Source: Marinifilum flexuosum (GTDB lineage: Bacteria; Bacteroidota; Bacteroidia; Bacteroidales; Marinifilaceae). Taken from it: a DNA stretch of 64,000 nucleotides. The notes under the pieces were generated by a model. That model was not told the origin of the DNA. It saw nothing but the letters and a program-made list of their open reading frames with translations, and ran no database searches. The position numbers and the translations under genes are program-made. Every line of letters begins with the position of its first letter. Position 1 is the stretch's first letter. Positions 16,135-24,585 of the stretch are shown here, in pieces. The DNA is taken from contig NZ_RAPQ01000011.1 of NCBI RefSeq assembly GCF_003610555.1, forward strand, positions 310,001-374,000. The letters are read 5' to 3'.

Positions 16135-16178
16135 TGGCTGTATGCAAAGATGTAAAACAGGCGCAATCCTAAATCGTG

Positions 16179-16194
16179 TGGGGGTTTTCCCTAC
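16179..16194 (-). promoter_or_regulatory. Putative operator (GTAGGG-CCCCCA palindrome) of Usp operon 1
   Basis: Minus strand GTAGGGAAAACCCCCA, 45 nt upstream of the -7 box. Usp operon 2 has GTAGGGTTTTCCCCCA at exactly the same distance although the sequence between has diverged. It could also serve the divergent gene at 16276. Confidence 0.7.
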
Positions 16195-16249
16195 TTGTTA
16201 AAGTTTCATAATTTTCCCTTCAATAGGTTTTTTGTATGTCTATTTTTAA

Positions 16250-16257
16250 TACTTTTG
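16250..16257 (+). promoter_or_regulatory. Promoter -7 box of the small exported-protein gene
   Basis: TACTTTTG, exact TAnnTTTG match, placing transcription start near 16264 and favouring the ATG at 16276. TTTG at 16231-16234 may be the -33 element, at a rather short gap of 15 nt. Confidence 0.5.
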
Positions 16258-16275
16258 CCTATCATGTTATCGAAA

Positions 16276-16569
16276 ATGAAAGAGAAACCAATATTTGTTT
16301 TGCTGGTAAGTTTACTACTGGTACTGGCTACCGTGCTGAATTCAATCAACATTCAGCAGGAGACTTCTCTTTCCTTTAATGTTGAAAATTGTTCCGATTC
16401 ACAGGATACATCTTCCGATTTAGAAGAAATGGACAGTGAAGATCTGGATGAGTTTTCGAAATACAATTATGTCTTTTTCGCTAATGTAATTACTCAGGGG
16501 CATGTTCATAATTGCCTGATATCTGACAGTAAAGTCTTTCAGTTAACTACCCCTCCACCCCAGGTGTAA
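16276..16569 (+). CDS. Small membrane-anchored or exported protein
   Basis: From MKEKPIFVLLVSLLLVLATV the protein has 97 residues: one N-terminal hydrophobic helix or signal sequence (about 5-22), an acidic stretch (DSEDLDEFSK) and a C-terminal GHVHNCLISDSKVFQLTTPP-like segment. Longer in-frame starts exist at 16195 and 16264 but lie before or at the predicted transcription start. Short proteins with this acidic centre and a TTPPPQ end occur in Bacteroidota without known function. It reads toward the membrane protein at 16679. Confidence 0.5.
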   Translation: MKEKPIFVLLVSLLLVLATVLNSINIQQETSLSFNVENCSDSQDTSSDLEEMDSEDLDEFSKYNYVFFANVITQGHVHNCLISDSKVFQLTTPPPQV

Positions 16570-16678
16570 ACCAGTATTTTACCTTATCTATTACCTTATT
16601 AAACTCCTTTTTTACGAGTTAGGTAGTTCATGTTTAATTTTTTAGATCTTGCTTAACTGCAAGAATTACAGTTGTTTT

Positions 16679-17302
16679 ATGAAATTACAATCAAGCAAGA
16701 AGAGCCGTAAACCAAGACTTGTGCTCTTACATCAATACTATTCGTACACCGGATTTTATAATTTTATCATTACAAATTTGAAGAAGGCGATTTTACCCTT
16801 ACTTCTGATTGTAGGATTATTGTTCTTTCTGGAATACTATGTGCTCGATTTTGAGAACCTATTCTATACAACTACTAAGGATCTGCCTACCATTGGCCTG
16901 TTGAGCGTATTCTTTATCTCGGAATCCTTCCTTGGACTCATTCCCCCGGAACTATTCATAGCATGGGTTAAAACCCTTCCAAGTCCTATCGTTTACCTAT
17001 CGATATTGGCGCTTCTATCCTATTTGGGAGGTTGTGTTTCATATGCCATTGGGCGATTGGTACTACGTATCCCAAGTTTGAAGAACTGGATTGAAGTAAA
17101 GATTGGCAAACACATCCAAAACATACGAAAATGGGGAGGCTTTCTGATTATTGTAGGAGCATTGCTCCCAATTCCTTTCTCCATTGTAAGTATTGCTTCC
17201 GGTATTATCCGATTTAGCTTTAAAAAGTACTTGTTCTATGGTTTATTCCGCTTTTTGCGATTCTATCTGTTCGCTATCGCGATATTTAAACTAATGTCTT
17301 AA
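16679..17302 (+). CDS. VTT/SNARE-associated-type membrane protein (YqaA-like)
   Basis: A 207-residue inner-membrane protein from the Met at 16679. Four to five helices are visible, including AILPLLLIVGLLFFLEYYVL, an ESFLGLIPPELFIAW re-entrant-like segment, and YLSILALLSYLGGCVSYAIG. The E-x-x-x-x-(I/P)PPE and GRLVLRIPSL-x-GGFLIIVGALLPIPFSIVSI pattern is that of VTT (DedA/YqaA) proteins, linked to lipid transport across membranes. An upstream Met at 16649 would add ten residues with poor character, so the later start is preferred. Confidence 0.7.
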   Translation: MKLQSSKKSRKPRLVLLHQYYSYTGFYNFIITNLKKAILPLLLIVGLLFFLEYYVLDFENLFYTTTKDLPTIGLLSVFFISESFLGLIPPELFIAWVKTLPSPIVYLSILALLSYLGGCVSYAIGRLVLRIPSLKNWIEVKIGKHIQNIRKWGGFLIIVGALLPIPFSIVSIASGIIRFSFKKYLFYGLFRFLRFYLFAIAIFKLMS

Positions 17303-17332
17303 TCAGTGATCAGTAAACAATGAACAGTGAGC
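17303..17332 (+). repeat. Dispersed AACAGTGA-type repeat
   Basis: TCAGTGATCAGTAAACAATGAACAGTGAGC-like text of which AACAATGAACAGTGA recurs at 7148-7172 and in part at 54637-54668. It starts directly after the VTT gene. Confidence 0.45.
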
Positions 17333-17534
17333 TATAAAAAGAATACAAGCAAAAGTCCCCTTTCTGGGATTTAGGGGTAAACGAAAAAGCTTGCTTTTAA
17401 ATTTACTTGGACAATAATTCTCCTTCGTAGATACGGCAGGAATGCCGTATTTACAAAACCAATTTGAGGAGCCTCTCCTTGCACGTTCATCAGTATATAA
17501 AGAAGCCTGAAACATCACATCAGAATTATGGATA

Positions 17535-17566
17535 TAAAAAAAAAGGACCAACTTTCGTTGATCCTT
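17535..17566 (-). terminator. Terminator after tRNA-Leu copy 2
   Basis: Minus strand AAGGATCAAC-GAAA-GTTGGTCCTT (one G-U pair) followed by eight T. Same stem as the terminator of tRNA-Leu copy 1 but with a GAAA loop in place of AACA. Confidence 0.85.
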
Positions 17567-17571
17567 TTCTG

Positions 17572-17653
17572 TGCGGATGAAGGGACTCGAACCCCCACGC
17601 CTCTCGGCACTAGATCCTAAGTCTAGCGCGGCTACCAATTACGCCACATCCGC
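17572..17653 (-). tRNA. tRNA-Leu (UAG), copy 2
   Basis: 82-nt class II tRNA with anticodon TAG, identical to the copy at 10359-10440 except that the variable-arm loop TTCG is replaced by GAGA (GCC-GAGA-GGC). Both loops are stable tetraloop classes. The promoter box CATATTTG lies 19 nt upstream at 17672-17679. Both copies point the same way and bracket the nhaA/stress region. Confidence 0.95.
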
Positions 17654-17671
17654 GTTTCGTTGATTGCGGTG

Positions 17672-17679
17672 CAAATATG
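17672..17679 (-). promoter_or_regulatory. Promoter -7 box of tRNA-Leu copy 2
   Basis: Minus strand CATATTTG, the same one-mismatch box as copy 1, with the surrounding GCAAATATG text also kept. Confidence 0.5.
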
Positions 17680-17807
17680 AGGTTTTTTTCTTTTCCCACA
17701 AAATTCTTTTCGATAAAAAACCTCTCCAATCCCTTTAAAAATGCAAGATTCAGCTACAACAGCCTGATTTTCAAACGAAGATTTTTTACAAAAAAATTTC
17801 ACTTTAA

Positions 17808-18158
17808 TTACTCAATTGGTTTCATCACAAAAACACCATAACACTCATGGTGATCGTAGCTGTGACCCACAATTTGGTTCTGAGAATTTAAGAGCCCTTC
17901 CCAGGTATCCAAATGATACTCAAACTGTTTTTCACAATCCAAAAGCTCCACTTTTGTACCAGTTACACTAAAGTTAGTGCCATCAAAACTTCCTTCTACA
18001 TCTTGCTGAACACGAAAAGGAGTTTCTCCTTCAATTCTTTCGGTATAAACTACAACTCCGGTAATCTTCTCTCCTTCTTGGGTAAATTCGGCAAAACCTT
18101 CATCGGTACCAAAGCCAAAATCTTCGTTAAATGACCAACGTCCTGTAATGTTCTTCAT
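17808..18158 (-). CDS. Hypothetical protein, lipocalin-like barrel
   Basis: A 116-residue soluble protein with no signal peptide. Short alternating strands (GRWSFNEDFGFGTDEGFAEF, KITGVVVYTER, FDGTNFSVTGTKVEL, QNQIVGHSYDHHECYGVFVM) suggest a small antiparallel barrel like lipocalin-type domains. Function unknown. It has a clean TACTTTTG -7 box at 18187-18194, about 22 nt leader, and is probably a single-gene unit. Confidence 0.6.
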   Translation of the reverse strand: MKNITGRWSFNEDFGFGTDEGFAEFTQEGEKITGVVVYTERIEGETPFRVQQDVEGSFDGTNFSVTGTKVELLDCEKQFEYHLDTWEGLLNSQNQIVGHSYDHHECYGVFVMKPIE

Positions 18159-18186
18159 TAATTTGAGGTATTTAATAAATGAGAAG

Positions 18187-18194
18187 CAAAAGTA
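18187..18194 (-). promoter_or_regulatory. -7 box of the 17808-18158 gene
   Basis: Minus strand TACTTTTG, exact TAnnTTTG match, 29 nt upstream of the ATG. Confidence 0.55.
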
Positions 18195-18204
18195 GGAAAC
18201 TTAT

Positions 18205-18540
18205 TTAGTTTAGGCTAAAATCGATCTCAAGTTTCGACATGTTGAGAATATTTGTATCGAGCTGCAGTAGGCAAAGTCTTTTTAAGTCCTCTAACTCACC
18301 AGGATGCAACATGAAGTTACAACCACCGCCTCCAATGGGAATTACAATTTTTCTTTGATAAGGTGAATGAGCATTCTGCTTTACCGCCGCCTCAATATTA
18401 ATATCGTGCAGGTATTCAGCAAACTGATAGTATTTATCCTTTGTCGAGAAATTGATATTCATATTATTGAATTCCATATGGATAGACTGGCAAGAATCAC
18501 ATTTAAATAGACAGCCATTGGACGTTCTGTTGTATATCAT
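18205..18540 (-). CDS. DUF6686-like small protein
   Basis: From the Met at 18540 the product has 111 residues: MIYNRTSNGCLFKCDSCQSI... The CLFKCDSCQSIHMEF opening with CxxC and the tail segment HPGELEDLKRLCLLQLDTN resemble the Bacteroidota DUF6686 family as I remember it. The frame is open upstream to 18654, but the added residues are unlike the family. The two CxxC-type cysteines could bind a metal. No role is known. Confidence 0.6.
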   Translation of the reverse strand: MIYNRTSNGCLFKCDSCQSIHMEFNNMNINFSTKDKYYQFAEYLHDINIEAAVKQNAHSPYQRKIVIPIGGGGCNFMLHPGELEDLKRLCLLQLDTNILNMSKLEIDFSLN

Positions 18541-18712
18541 ACTGTTCTTATTTAGATTAAATATACAAATCAATCGAAAATATGATGCTTTAACAATACC
18601 AAGATGTTGGGATATTTGATAATCAAACCCCAAAAACAAATTCCCAAATCCCATTTTTAAAATTCACAATTGATAATTCATCATTCCGCATTTATAATTC
18701 ATAATTCTCAAC

Positions 18713-18720
18713 TATCTTTG
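18713..18720 (+). promoter_or_regulatory. mnmE promoter -7 box
   Basis: TATCTTTG, exact TAnnTTTG match, 59 nt upstream of the mnmE ATG. Confidence 0.55.
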
Positions 18721-18779
18721 TTGATTCTAAATCTGGAACGGGCAATACTGCCTGTATTCAATATTTAAATGATTTGTTT

Positions 18780-20177
18780 ATGATCGATCAATCTACCATA
18801 TGCGCAATATCAACTGCTCCGGGTAATGGAGCCATTGCCATTGTGCGCCTTTCGGGTGAACATGCTCTCGACATTTGCGAGAAAGTTTTTACGCCTGTTA
18901 AAAGCAAAAAAATAAGCGAACAAAAAGCCAATACCGTACATTTTGGAACCATTCAGGATGAAGGTGAGATTATTGATGAAGTACTGGTAAGCTTGTTCAA
19001 GGCTCCTCATTCTTACACTGGTGAAAATTCGGTTGAAATAGCTTGTCACGGTGCCCCTTTTATTCAGCACCGCATTCTACAAACTTTGATTAAGAATGGA
19101 GCTCGTACAGCCAATCCGGGTGAATTTACCCAGCGTGCCTTTTTGAATGGTAAAATGGACCTTTCACAGGCCGAGGCAGTTGCCGATTTGATTGCTTCCA
19201 ACTCTGCTGCCGCCCATAAAGTTGCGCTACAGCAAATGCGTGGTGGCTTTTCAAGCGAAATTGCCGGTTTGCGTGAGCGATTGCTCAACTTCATCTCTTT
19301 AATTGAGTTGGAGCTTGACTTTAGCGAAGAGGATGTTGAATTTGCCGACAGAACGCAATTGACCAAGCTGGTGAACGAAATCAAATCTTTGATTGAAAAA
19401 CTAGTGAATTCCTTTGAATTGGGGAATGTAATTAAGAATGGAGTTCCTGTTGCCATTGTTGGAAATACCAATGTAGGGAAATCTACCTTGTTGAATGCCC
19501 TTTTAAACGAAGACAGAGCCATTGTATCGGATATTGAGGGTACTACACGCGATGTGATCGAAGATACCATCAATTTGGGTGGAATTACCTTCCGATTTAT
19601 CGATACTGCAGGTATCAGAACTACGAAGGATCGTATCGAAAGCATGGGGATTGAACGTACCTACAGCAAGATGAAGCAGGCACAAATTGTGATGCTACTG
19701 GTAGATGCCGACCGCGATATGGATCGTATTAACGAATCGCTTGTAAGCGTGAATAAAACCATTGATCGCAATTCCCAGCATCTTGTGGTTTGTATCAACA
19801 AAATCGATTTGATTGAAAACCCTCAGGAAATTGCCAAGAACTTAATTGGCATGCAAGCAGAGGACAAATTGTTGTTCATTTCGGCCAAGCAGAAACAAAA
19901 TATAGATGCACTAACTGCCGAATTGCTGAAATCGGTGAATATGAACAAGGTAAACGAGCAGGATGTAATTGTTACCAACATTCGCCATTTTGAGGCCCTT
20001 AAGAACGCCTTGGGCAGCATCGATCGTGTGAATGATGGATTGCAAACCCAGATTCCAACCGACTTCCTGGCGCAAGACATCCGTGAATGCCTTCATTTTC
20101 TTGGCGAGATCACTGGTGACATTTCAACAGATGAAGTCCTTGGGAACATATTCAAGAACTTTTGCATCGGAAAATAA
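18780..20177 (+). CDS. mnmE: tRNA modification GTPase MnmE
   Basis: A 465-residue GTPase that with MnmG installs the carboxymethylaminomethyl group on wobble uridine of tRNAs. The N-terminal tetrahydrofolate-binding domain (DTICAISTAPGNGAIAIVRLSG-like, here STICAISTAPGNGAIAIVR) is followed by a helical domain with an inserted G domain: P-loop GNTNVGKST, switch GTTRD, DTAG and NKID. The protein ends in CIGK, the catalytic cysteine motif. The ATG at 18780 is preferred over a TTG two codons earlier. A terminator follows within 25 nt. Confidence 0.97.
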   Translation: MIDQSTICAISTAPGNGAIAIVRLSGEHALDICEKVFTPVKSKKISEQKANTVHFGTIQDEGEIIDEVLVSLFKAPHSYTGENSVEIACHGAPFIQHRILQTLIKNGARTANPGEFTQRAFLNGKMDLSQAEAVADLIASNSAAAHKVALQQMRGGFSSEIAGLRERLLNFISLIELELDFSEEDVEFADRTQLTKLVNEIKSLIEKLVNSFELGNVIKNGVPVAIVGNTNVGKSTLLNALLNEDRAIVSDIEGTTRDVIEDTINLGGITFRFIDTAGIRTTKDRIESMGIERTYSKMKQAQIVMLLVDADRDMDRINESLVSVNKTIDRNSQHLVVCINKIDLIENPQEIAKNLIGMQAEDKLLFISAKQKQNIDALTAELLKSVNMNKVNEQDVIVTNIRHFEALKNALGSIDRVNDGLQTQIPTDFLAQDIRECLHFLGEITGDISTDEVLGNIFKNFCIGK

Positions 20178-20200
20178 AAACTCAATAACACACACATATA

Positions 20201-20233
20201 AAAGCCCTGTTCTAAGTTAAAACAGGGCTTTTT
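20201..20233 (+). terminator. Terminator of mnmE (may work in both directions)
   Basis: Perfect stem AAAGCCCTGTT / AACAGGGCTTT with a 9-nt loop and T tail. Confidence 0.9.
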
Positions 20234-20315
20234 GCATTATCCTCTCCTTATCCAAACTTTAGCTTAAAGGACTGTATTTTATTCAAGTCAGATACAGTCT
20301 AACCAATTGGCACAA

Positions 20316-21311
20316 CTATTTTACACTTATCAAATCAGTGCCCATAAAATTGACACCATCATAGGTTTCTCCTGTTAGAACTACCTCAGTATCTGTTTGG
20401 GTAATTCCCGATTCAGAAGTCTTAAAATGTAAGATCAGGTCTATATCTCCATCCAGGTCAACATCTTCAAGGTGGCCATCATCATGCACGATGCCAATAT
20501 TAGCCGGACCAAATTTTACTGTTGTACAATCAACCATTGTTGCATCAAAATAATCGGTAGTAAGAATGGCTACCGGAATAACACCTTTTGATTTTAAATT
20601 AATTGGATTCACATCACTGCCTGGCTTTACGTCCATTTCAACTTCCACAATTGAATGGAATACCTCAAATTCATAAATCCATCCATGAATGATATCACAG
20701 TTGTACATTGACAAACGTACTTTGCTTGCCTCCACAATATTAAATACGTTTTCGGTTGGCACAGAGCCCGCACCTGAAGTAGTTCTCATATCCCAACGCA
20801 CATAATTAAGACCTGTATTGGTAGAAAAAGCATCAACCCAAGTACTTCCGTCCCAGTATTGTATTTTATAAGTATTAGGAATATGGTTATCGCCATGATG
20901 CCATACCAGAATGTGATTAAAGCGCACTGTTTCGCCAAAATTGATTACCGCATTTCTCCAACCACAAGGAGCAATATATGGCCTTAGACCTCCGGTAAAT
21001 GCCAATCCATTGGCCCAGTATCCATAGGATCGATTGCCATCAACAATATCCCATTTATCTCTTCCTCCTCCCCATCCATTATCCGACTCAAGAGGATGTG
21101 GATACCCTGATCGACTTGTATTTTCTGCAAGATTTAGTGTGAGATTTTGTAATTGAGATGACTTTGTAAAAGAATTATTTTCGATTACAATGGCCGTATT
21201 TTCCATTTCAGAATCACTTATCACATCATTTTCTGTTCGATCGCATTGTGTAAAAAACAATGCAATAGCAAGTATGAATAAGCTTTTGCATAAAGATTTT
21301 ATGAGTTCCAT
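20316..21311 (-). CDS. Discoidin-domain exported lipoprotein
   Basis: A 331-residue protein with a lipoprotein-type signal (hydrophobic 9-20, then FFTQC with Cys23). The middle, about residues 70-225, has the look of an F5/8-type C (discoidin) carbohydrate-binding domain: GWRNAVINFGETVRFNHILVW and the closing strand IIHGWIYEFEVF. The C-terminal part (VEMDVKPGSDVNPINLKSKG ... GVIPVAILTTDYFD) is a repeat often found at the end of secreted proteins with Asp-rich turns (DVDLDGDIDL). It probably binds glycans at the cell surface. No type IX sorting tail is visible. Confidence 0.7.
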   Translation of the reverse strand: MELIKSLCKSLFILAIALFFTQCDRTENDVISDSEMENTAIVIENNSFTKSSQLQNLTLNLAENTSRSGYPHPLESDNGWGGGRDKWDIVDGNRSYGYWANGLAFTGGLRPYIAPCGWRNAVINFGETVRFNHILVWHHGDNHIPNTYKIQYWDGSTWVDAFSTNTGLNYVRWDMRTTSGAGSVPTENVFNIVEASKVRLSMYNCDIIHGWIYEFEVFHSIVEVEMDVKPGSDVNPINLKSKGVIPVAILTTDYFDATMVDCTTVKFGPANIGIVHDDGHLEDVDLDGDIDLILHFKTSESGITQTDTEVVLTGETYDGVNFMGTDLISVK

Positions 21312-22289
21312 TATAAGTATTTTAAAAGTTAAAGTCTTGTTTATTGCAATTTCATCCAGAGTTTTAAAGTATGCAGGAATTATTATGACAGTAGAAAGGA
21401 ACCTTTAGTATGCCTTAAAATCAGTCCTCTTTTTGTAAAGTCAAAGCAGGGAGTGTAATGCGACAGTCAATTGAAACCACTATAATTTTTCACTTCCTAA
21501 AATTAAGATGTAAAAAACGTTTATACTAAATAGCGATACCAAATCGGCGAATAAGATATGACATTCGTAATCATTTCTAATGCAAACACATAAGTTAATT
21601 TATAAAAGGGTCTTTAGTATAGATTAAACCTTCATCAGGCAATTCCATTAACCCGTCTGATAAATAGATCATTATCCCTTATTCATCTTCAAACATTCAC
21701 CTGGCATTTAGAATCAAAACCACAGGAGCTTTTGATAAGAGTTTACATCTCTTCCAGTCGCTTTTAAAAAGTTTAAAGCAAACTAAACAATGCAATTTTA
21801 AGTTAGATTGATTTATCACTCAACAGATATGAATCTTCCTTTTTATAGAATATCTTATTCAAAACTTCAACAATTTCCATCTTAAACTGATACTTCTGAA
21901 TCTGCTCTTCTTTATTATACTTATTAGCAATGGTAGAATTCACTCATGAGTATATGTCATACAGATGGGTAAAATTTTTCCATGAGAGGATGTACAGCGA
22001 TTGAATATTCTTTTCTCTTTCCACTTATTCTACAAATGACAACAATAAATCCCACAAGCCAATTTCCTGTCCTAACGAGATGATGCTGTAGTGATCCCAC
22101 AAAAAAAATCCCCCTTAAAAAAGGAGGATTAACCCGTTAAAAAATGTTGTTGGTATAAAAAATTTTCGAGGATAGATAAATACTAACAAAATGCTCTTAT
22201 TTTTGTCAGTAAGCCGAGGCCCTTAATTCCCTTTTAAAACTTTCGTCGGTTTAACTCGAGAATTTGTGGAGCCTCTGCTTTTTTTTTAT
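21312..22289. other. Gene-free stretch with a decayed coding fragment
   Basis: About 980 nt without a complete gene. Minus-strand text around 21985-22040 reads GKRKEYSIAVHPLMEKFYPS and resembles, in nucleotide and peptide, the minus-strand text around 44890-44950 (KSRKENSIAEHSLLKSFYSC). A second open but start-less stretch covers about 21803-21927. A terminator lies at 22101-22130. These look like remains of a lost gene. Confidence 0.4.
22101..22130 (-). terminator. Terminator downstream of the DUF6261-like gene
   Basis: Minus strand AATCCTCCTT / AAGGGGGATT (one G-U pair) with a T-rich loop, then a run of T. Confidence 0.7.
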
Positions 22290-23039
22290 TTATACCTCTT
22301 GTTCTTCTGTTTCTTCGCTTACTTCTTTTGCATTTTCGTTTTTGGTCGAGCGTGTTTTTGCTATGGCCTGATAACGCTGTGTACAATCGTTAATGAAATT
22401 AATCATTTCCGTGTACTTTTGGTTTGGAGCAATACGATTCAACACCTCAATGCTTTCAAACAATTGCTCACATGTAACCTGTAGCTCCTTGTACACTTCT
22501 AAAGAATCGTAATCCTCTTCAGAAGCCTGAGCTTTGGTTTTGTCTTCCTGCAATTGTAAAAAGGCCGCATTATCATCAAGCAAGTCCTGATACCACTCTG
22601 TTGCAGACAAACTTGCAAGTGCTTGGGTATTTTCGGCTGACGATAACTCTTTTGCCAAACTTGCCAATTTAGCCGATTGCTCTGCCCTGCCCAATCGCTG
22701 TAAAGACCAGTCGTGTGAGCGAAGCAATACACACAGGTTTTCCGCGGTTTCGGCTATCTCAGCTGATTTGCGATGCGTACAGGCCTCAATCATGTTGCGA
22801 AAGGCAATATAAGATTCATCTCTGCGATGATCCTTCTCTTTCAACAACTCGGTATATCGACTGGACCGATTACGATTGGCAACCTCAATTGCTTTTTCAT
22901 AATTAGAATCAAAACCATCAATAATGGTATTGATTTGTAAACCTTCCTTATCCATTGCTTTTAGAAAGGCAATGATTTCGCCGCAATAACTTAAAAACTC
23001 ATTTAAGCGCAGCATGCTAAAAATTAATTTTATTATCAT
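22290..23039 (-). CDS. DUF6261-like helical protein
   Basis: A 249-residue, almost wholly helical cytoplasmic protein rich in Glu, Ala and Gln, with a C-terminal acidic tail (EVSEETEEQEV). The pattern of long helices, with SRYTELLKEKDHRRDESY followed by a second half of similar length, matches Bacteroidota DUF6261 proteins, which are of unknown function and often sit beside repeats or transposons. The first eight residues (MIIKLIFS) may be untranslated; the Met at residue 9 is an alternative start. Confidence 0.55.
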   Translation of the reverse strand: MIIKLIFSMLRLNEFLSYCGEIIAFLKAMDKEGLQINTIIDGFDSNYEKAIEVANRNRSSRYTELLKEKDHRRDESYIAFRNMIEACTHRKSAEIAETAENLCVLLRSHDWSLQRLGRAEQSAKLASLAKELSSAENTQALASLSATEWYQDLLDDNAAFLQLQEDKTKAQASEEDYDSLEVYKELQVTCEQLFESIEVLNRIAPNQKYTEMINFINDCTQRYQAIAKTRSTKNENAKEVSEETEEQEV

Positions 23040-23393
23040 ACGAAAAGATTTTTATTGATGAACCAACAACATCATCTTAACGAATATAAATTTATATTAT
23101 TCTGTAAAACACACAAAGTTTTTTCTCATTTTTTACACCTCACATCTATTACATTAAACATTTGATCACTCCGCATTTGCCAGAATTACCAAGCACATCA
23201 CCCTGCAACATCACAAGTAAAATATTTTATTATTGTCAGTATTTGACAATTCTGCAATTTCTCAGGCATATTGCCAAAACAGACCAATTCCATAGCTTTT
23301 TTTTAAAAAGGGCATGCATGCACAAATAGATGCTAATGTCATACGCCCAGAAGACATCTCTACTTTTTAGGAACAACAAATTTTACTTTTTGA
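23040..23393. other. AT-rich spacer before the repeat array
   Basis: No gene or clear signal seen; AT-rich with a few short T tracts. Confidence 0.5.
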
Positions 23394-23660
23394 AAGGCCC
23401 GCACGCTGGCGGATCGAATCATTTATTTTTTTGGGAGGTTCGTCCGCTGGCGGAAGTACTCAAATTTTTTTTTGGGGAAGCTCGTCCGCTCGCGGAACAG
23501 GTTATTTATTTTTTTGACAAGCCCGCACGCTGGCGGAAGTGATCATTTATTTTTTTGAGAAGCTCGTCCGTTGGCGGAACTACTCAAAATTTTTTTTTGG
23601 AAGCCCGTCCGCTCGCGGAACAGGTCATTTATTTTTTTGACGAGCCCGCACGCTGGCGGA
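23394..23660 (+). repeat. Seven-unit GC-rich hairpin array, period about 41 bp
   Basis: Seven units start at 23394, 23436, 23478, 23519, 23560, 23601 and 23642. Each has a GC block such as GCCCGCACGCTGGCGGA or GCTCGTCCGCTCGCGGA, often palindromic (CCGC-TC-GCGG), followed by an AT block with seven or more T. Three block types follow in order A-B-C-A-B-C-A, so the higher-order period is about 124 bp. The spacing of 41-42 bp equals four helical turns. Confidence 0.85.
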
Positions 23661-23757
23661 TGAAGTCATTTTTTTGCAATAAGATCAATTTAAAACACGC
23701 ATAAACACTAACAATTCAGCATTTTCATGGCAATCCTCCGTAAAACCAACAGTCTAA

Positions 23758-24426
23758 TTATGGTGATGTATATTCATCCTCTTTCCAGCTGGCAGGATTG
23801 TTCTGAATGTATTGTTCTATTCGGTGGTAGGAATCAAAATCACGTATGATGTGATCGTGAAAACGGGTTTGCCATGCGAATTTGGGGTTTATTTTACGGG
23901 CCACGGTTGTTACCGATGATTTGAACCCACGAATAATGGATGCCAAATTTTTCGATTGTGCCCCAAAGGTAGAGACGCCATGCCTGGCGTCTTTGTTATT
24001 TTTGGTTTGATCAAACGTAGAGACGCCATGCCTGGCGTCTTTTTGTTCGTTTTTATTTAAGACGCGAGGCATCGCGATTAAACCTGATTCTGATTCGTTT
24101 TCATATGAGACGCGAGGCATCGCGTCTCTACGGGTATTGTATTTGTTTTTACCGATGGTGATGATGGCATGGAAATGATTGGGCATTACCACAAATTCGC
24201 CCAATTCCAAATTCATATCTGGCCTTAATTCGGGTGTTTTTATCCATTCTTTCTGCACCAATTCCCCAATGGCATTTAATTGCATTTTGCCATTGATGAT
24301 TTCACCAAAATAATGTTCCCGATTTTGTGTGCAAATGGTTACAAAATAAATGGCATTGCTGCCATAATCCCAATCCTTTAACCGGGCGCTGGCTATGCGG
24401 TATTTATTTTGGAATTTTTGGGTCAT
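23758..24426 (-). CDS. REP-associated tyrosine transposase (RAYT, Y1 family)
   Basis: From MTQKFQNKYRIASARLKDWD the product has 222 residues. It carries the Y1 HUH motif in MPNHFHAI and the C-terminal catalytic Tyr region (DSYHRIEQYIQNNPASW), as in the TnpA-REP proteins that handle single-stranded palindromes. The middle holds insertions translated from palindromes (RRDAMPRVS, LIAMPRV, and DARHGVSTF twice) that most relatives lack. An upstream start at 24486 would merely translate another palindrome, so the later Met is used. At least seven cognate palindromes lie in or just upstream of the gene. Confidence 0.88.
   Translation of the reverse strand: MTQKFQNKYRIASARLKDWDYGSNAIYFVTICTQNREHYFGEIINGKMQLNAIGELVQKEWIKTPELRPDMNLELGEFVVMPNHFHAIITIGKNKYNTRRDAMPRVSYENESESGLIAMPRVLNKNEQKDARHGVSTFDQTKNNKDARHGVSTFGAQSKNLASIIRGFKSSVTTVARKINPKFAWQTRFHDHIIRDFDSYHRIEQYIQNNPASWKEDEYTSP
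23969..23991 (-). repeat. REP-like palindrome inside the RAYT gene (a)
   Basis: GTAGAGACGCCATGCCTGGC followed by GTC: GACGCCA / TGGCGTC arms. Read in frame as DARHGVSTF by the transposase gene. Confidence 0.8.
24018..24040 (-). repeat. REP-like palindrome inside the RAYT gene (b)
   Basis: Same sequence as copy (a), 49 bp away; also in frame. Confidence 0.8.
24059..24078 (-). repeat. REP-like palindrome inside the RAYT gene (c, partly decayed)
   Basis: AAGACGCGAGGCATCGCGAT: CGCGA-TCGCG core with a lost outer arm. Confidence 0.65.
24107..24132 (-). repeat. REP-like palindrome inside the RAYT gene (d)
   Basis: GAGACGCGA-GGCA-TCGCGTCTC arms followed by TACGG; in frame as RRDAMPRVS. Confidence 0.8.
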
Positions 24427-24445
24427 TATTTTCGATGTTTTTCCT

Positions 24446-24473
24446 GTAGAGACGCGATGCATCGCGTCTCTAC
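24446..24473 (-). repeat. REP-like palindrome upstream of RAYT (e)
   Basis: Perfect 28-nt palindrome GTAGAGACGCGATG / CATCGCGTCTCTAC, 20 nt before the transposase start. Confidence 0.85.
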
Positions 24474-24510
24474 CTGGCGTATCCATTTCGTATTATTATT
24501 GATTTGCATT

Positions 24511-24540
24511 GTACAGAGACGCGAAGCATCGCGTCTCTAC
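24511..24540 (-). repeat. REP-like palindrome upstream of RAYT (f)
   Basis: AGAGACGCGA-AGCA-TCGCGTCTCT arms; preceded by GTAC and followed by AC. Confidence 0.85.
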
Positions 24541-24585
24541 GGAATACCAATTTAATGAAAATCTGTGATAAATGGGTGGAATCCT

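Noticed and set aside
17303-17638. Open frame of 111 codons on the minus strand
   Set aside because: It runs across the tRNA-Leu gene and its terminator, so it is not a gene.
10359-17653. Integrated element between the two tRNA-Leu genes
   Set aside because: The content (nhaA, two-component pair, Usp, VTT protein) is ordinary chromosomal DNA, and no integrase or partial tRNA attachment repeat is seen.
23394-23660. CRISPR array
   Set aside because: Period and spacer size are superficially right, but the spacers are near-identical AT tracts, not unique sequences, units are of three alternating types, and no cas gene is nearby.
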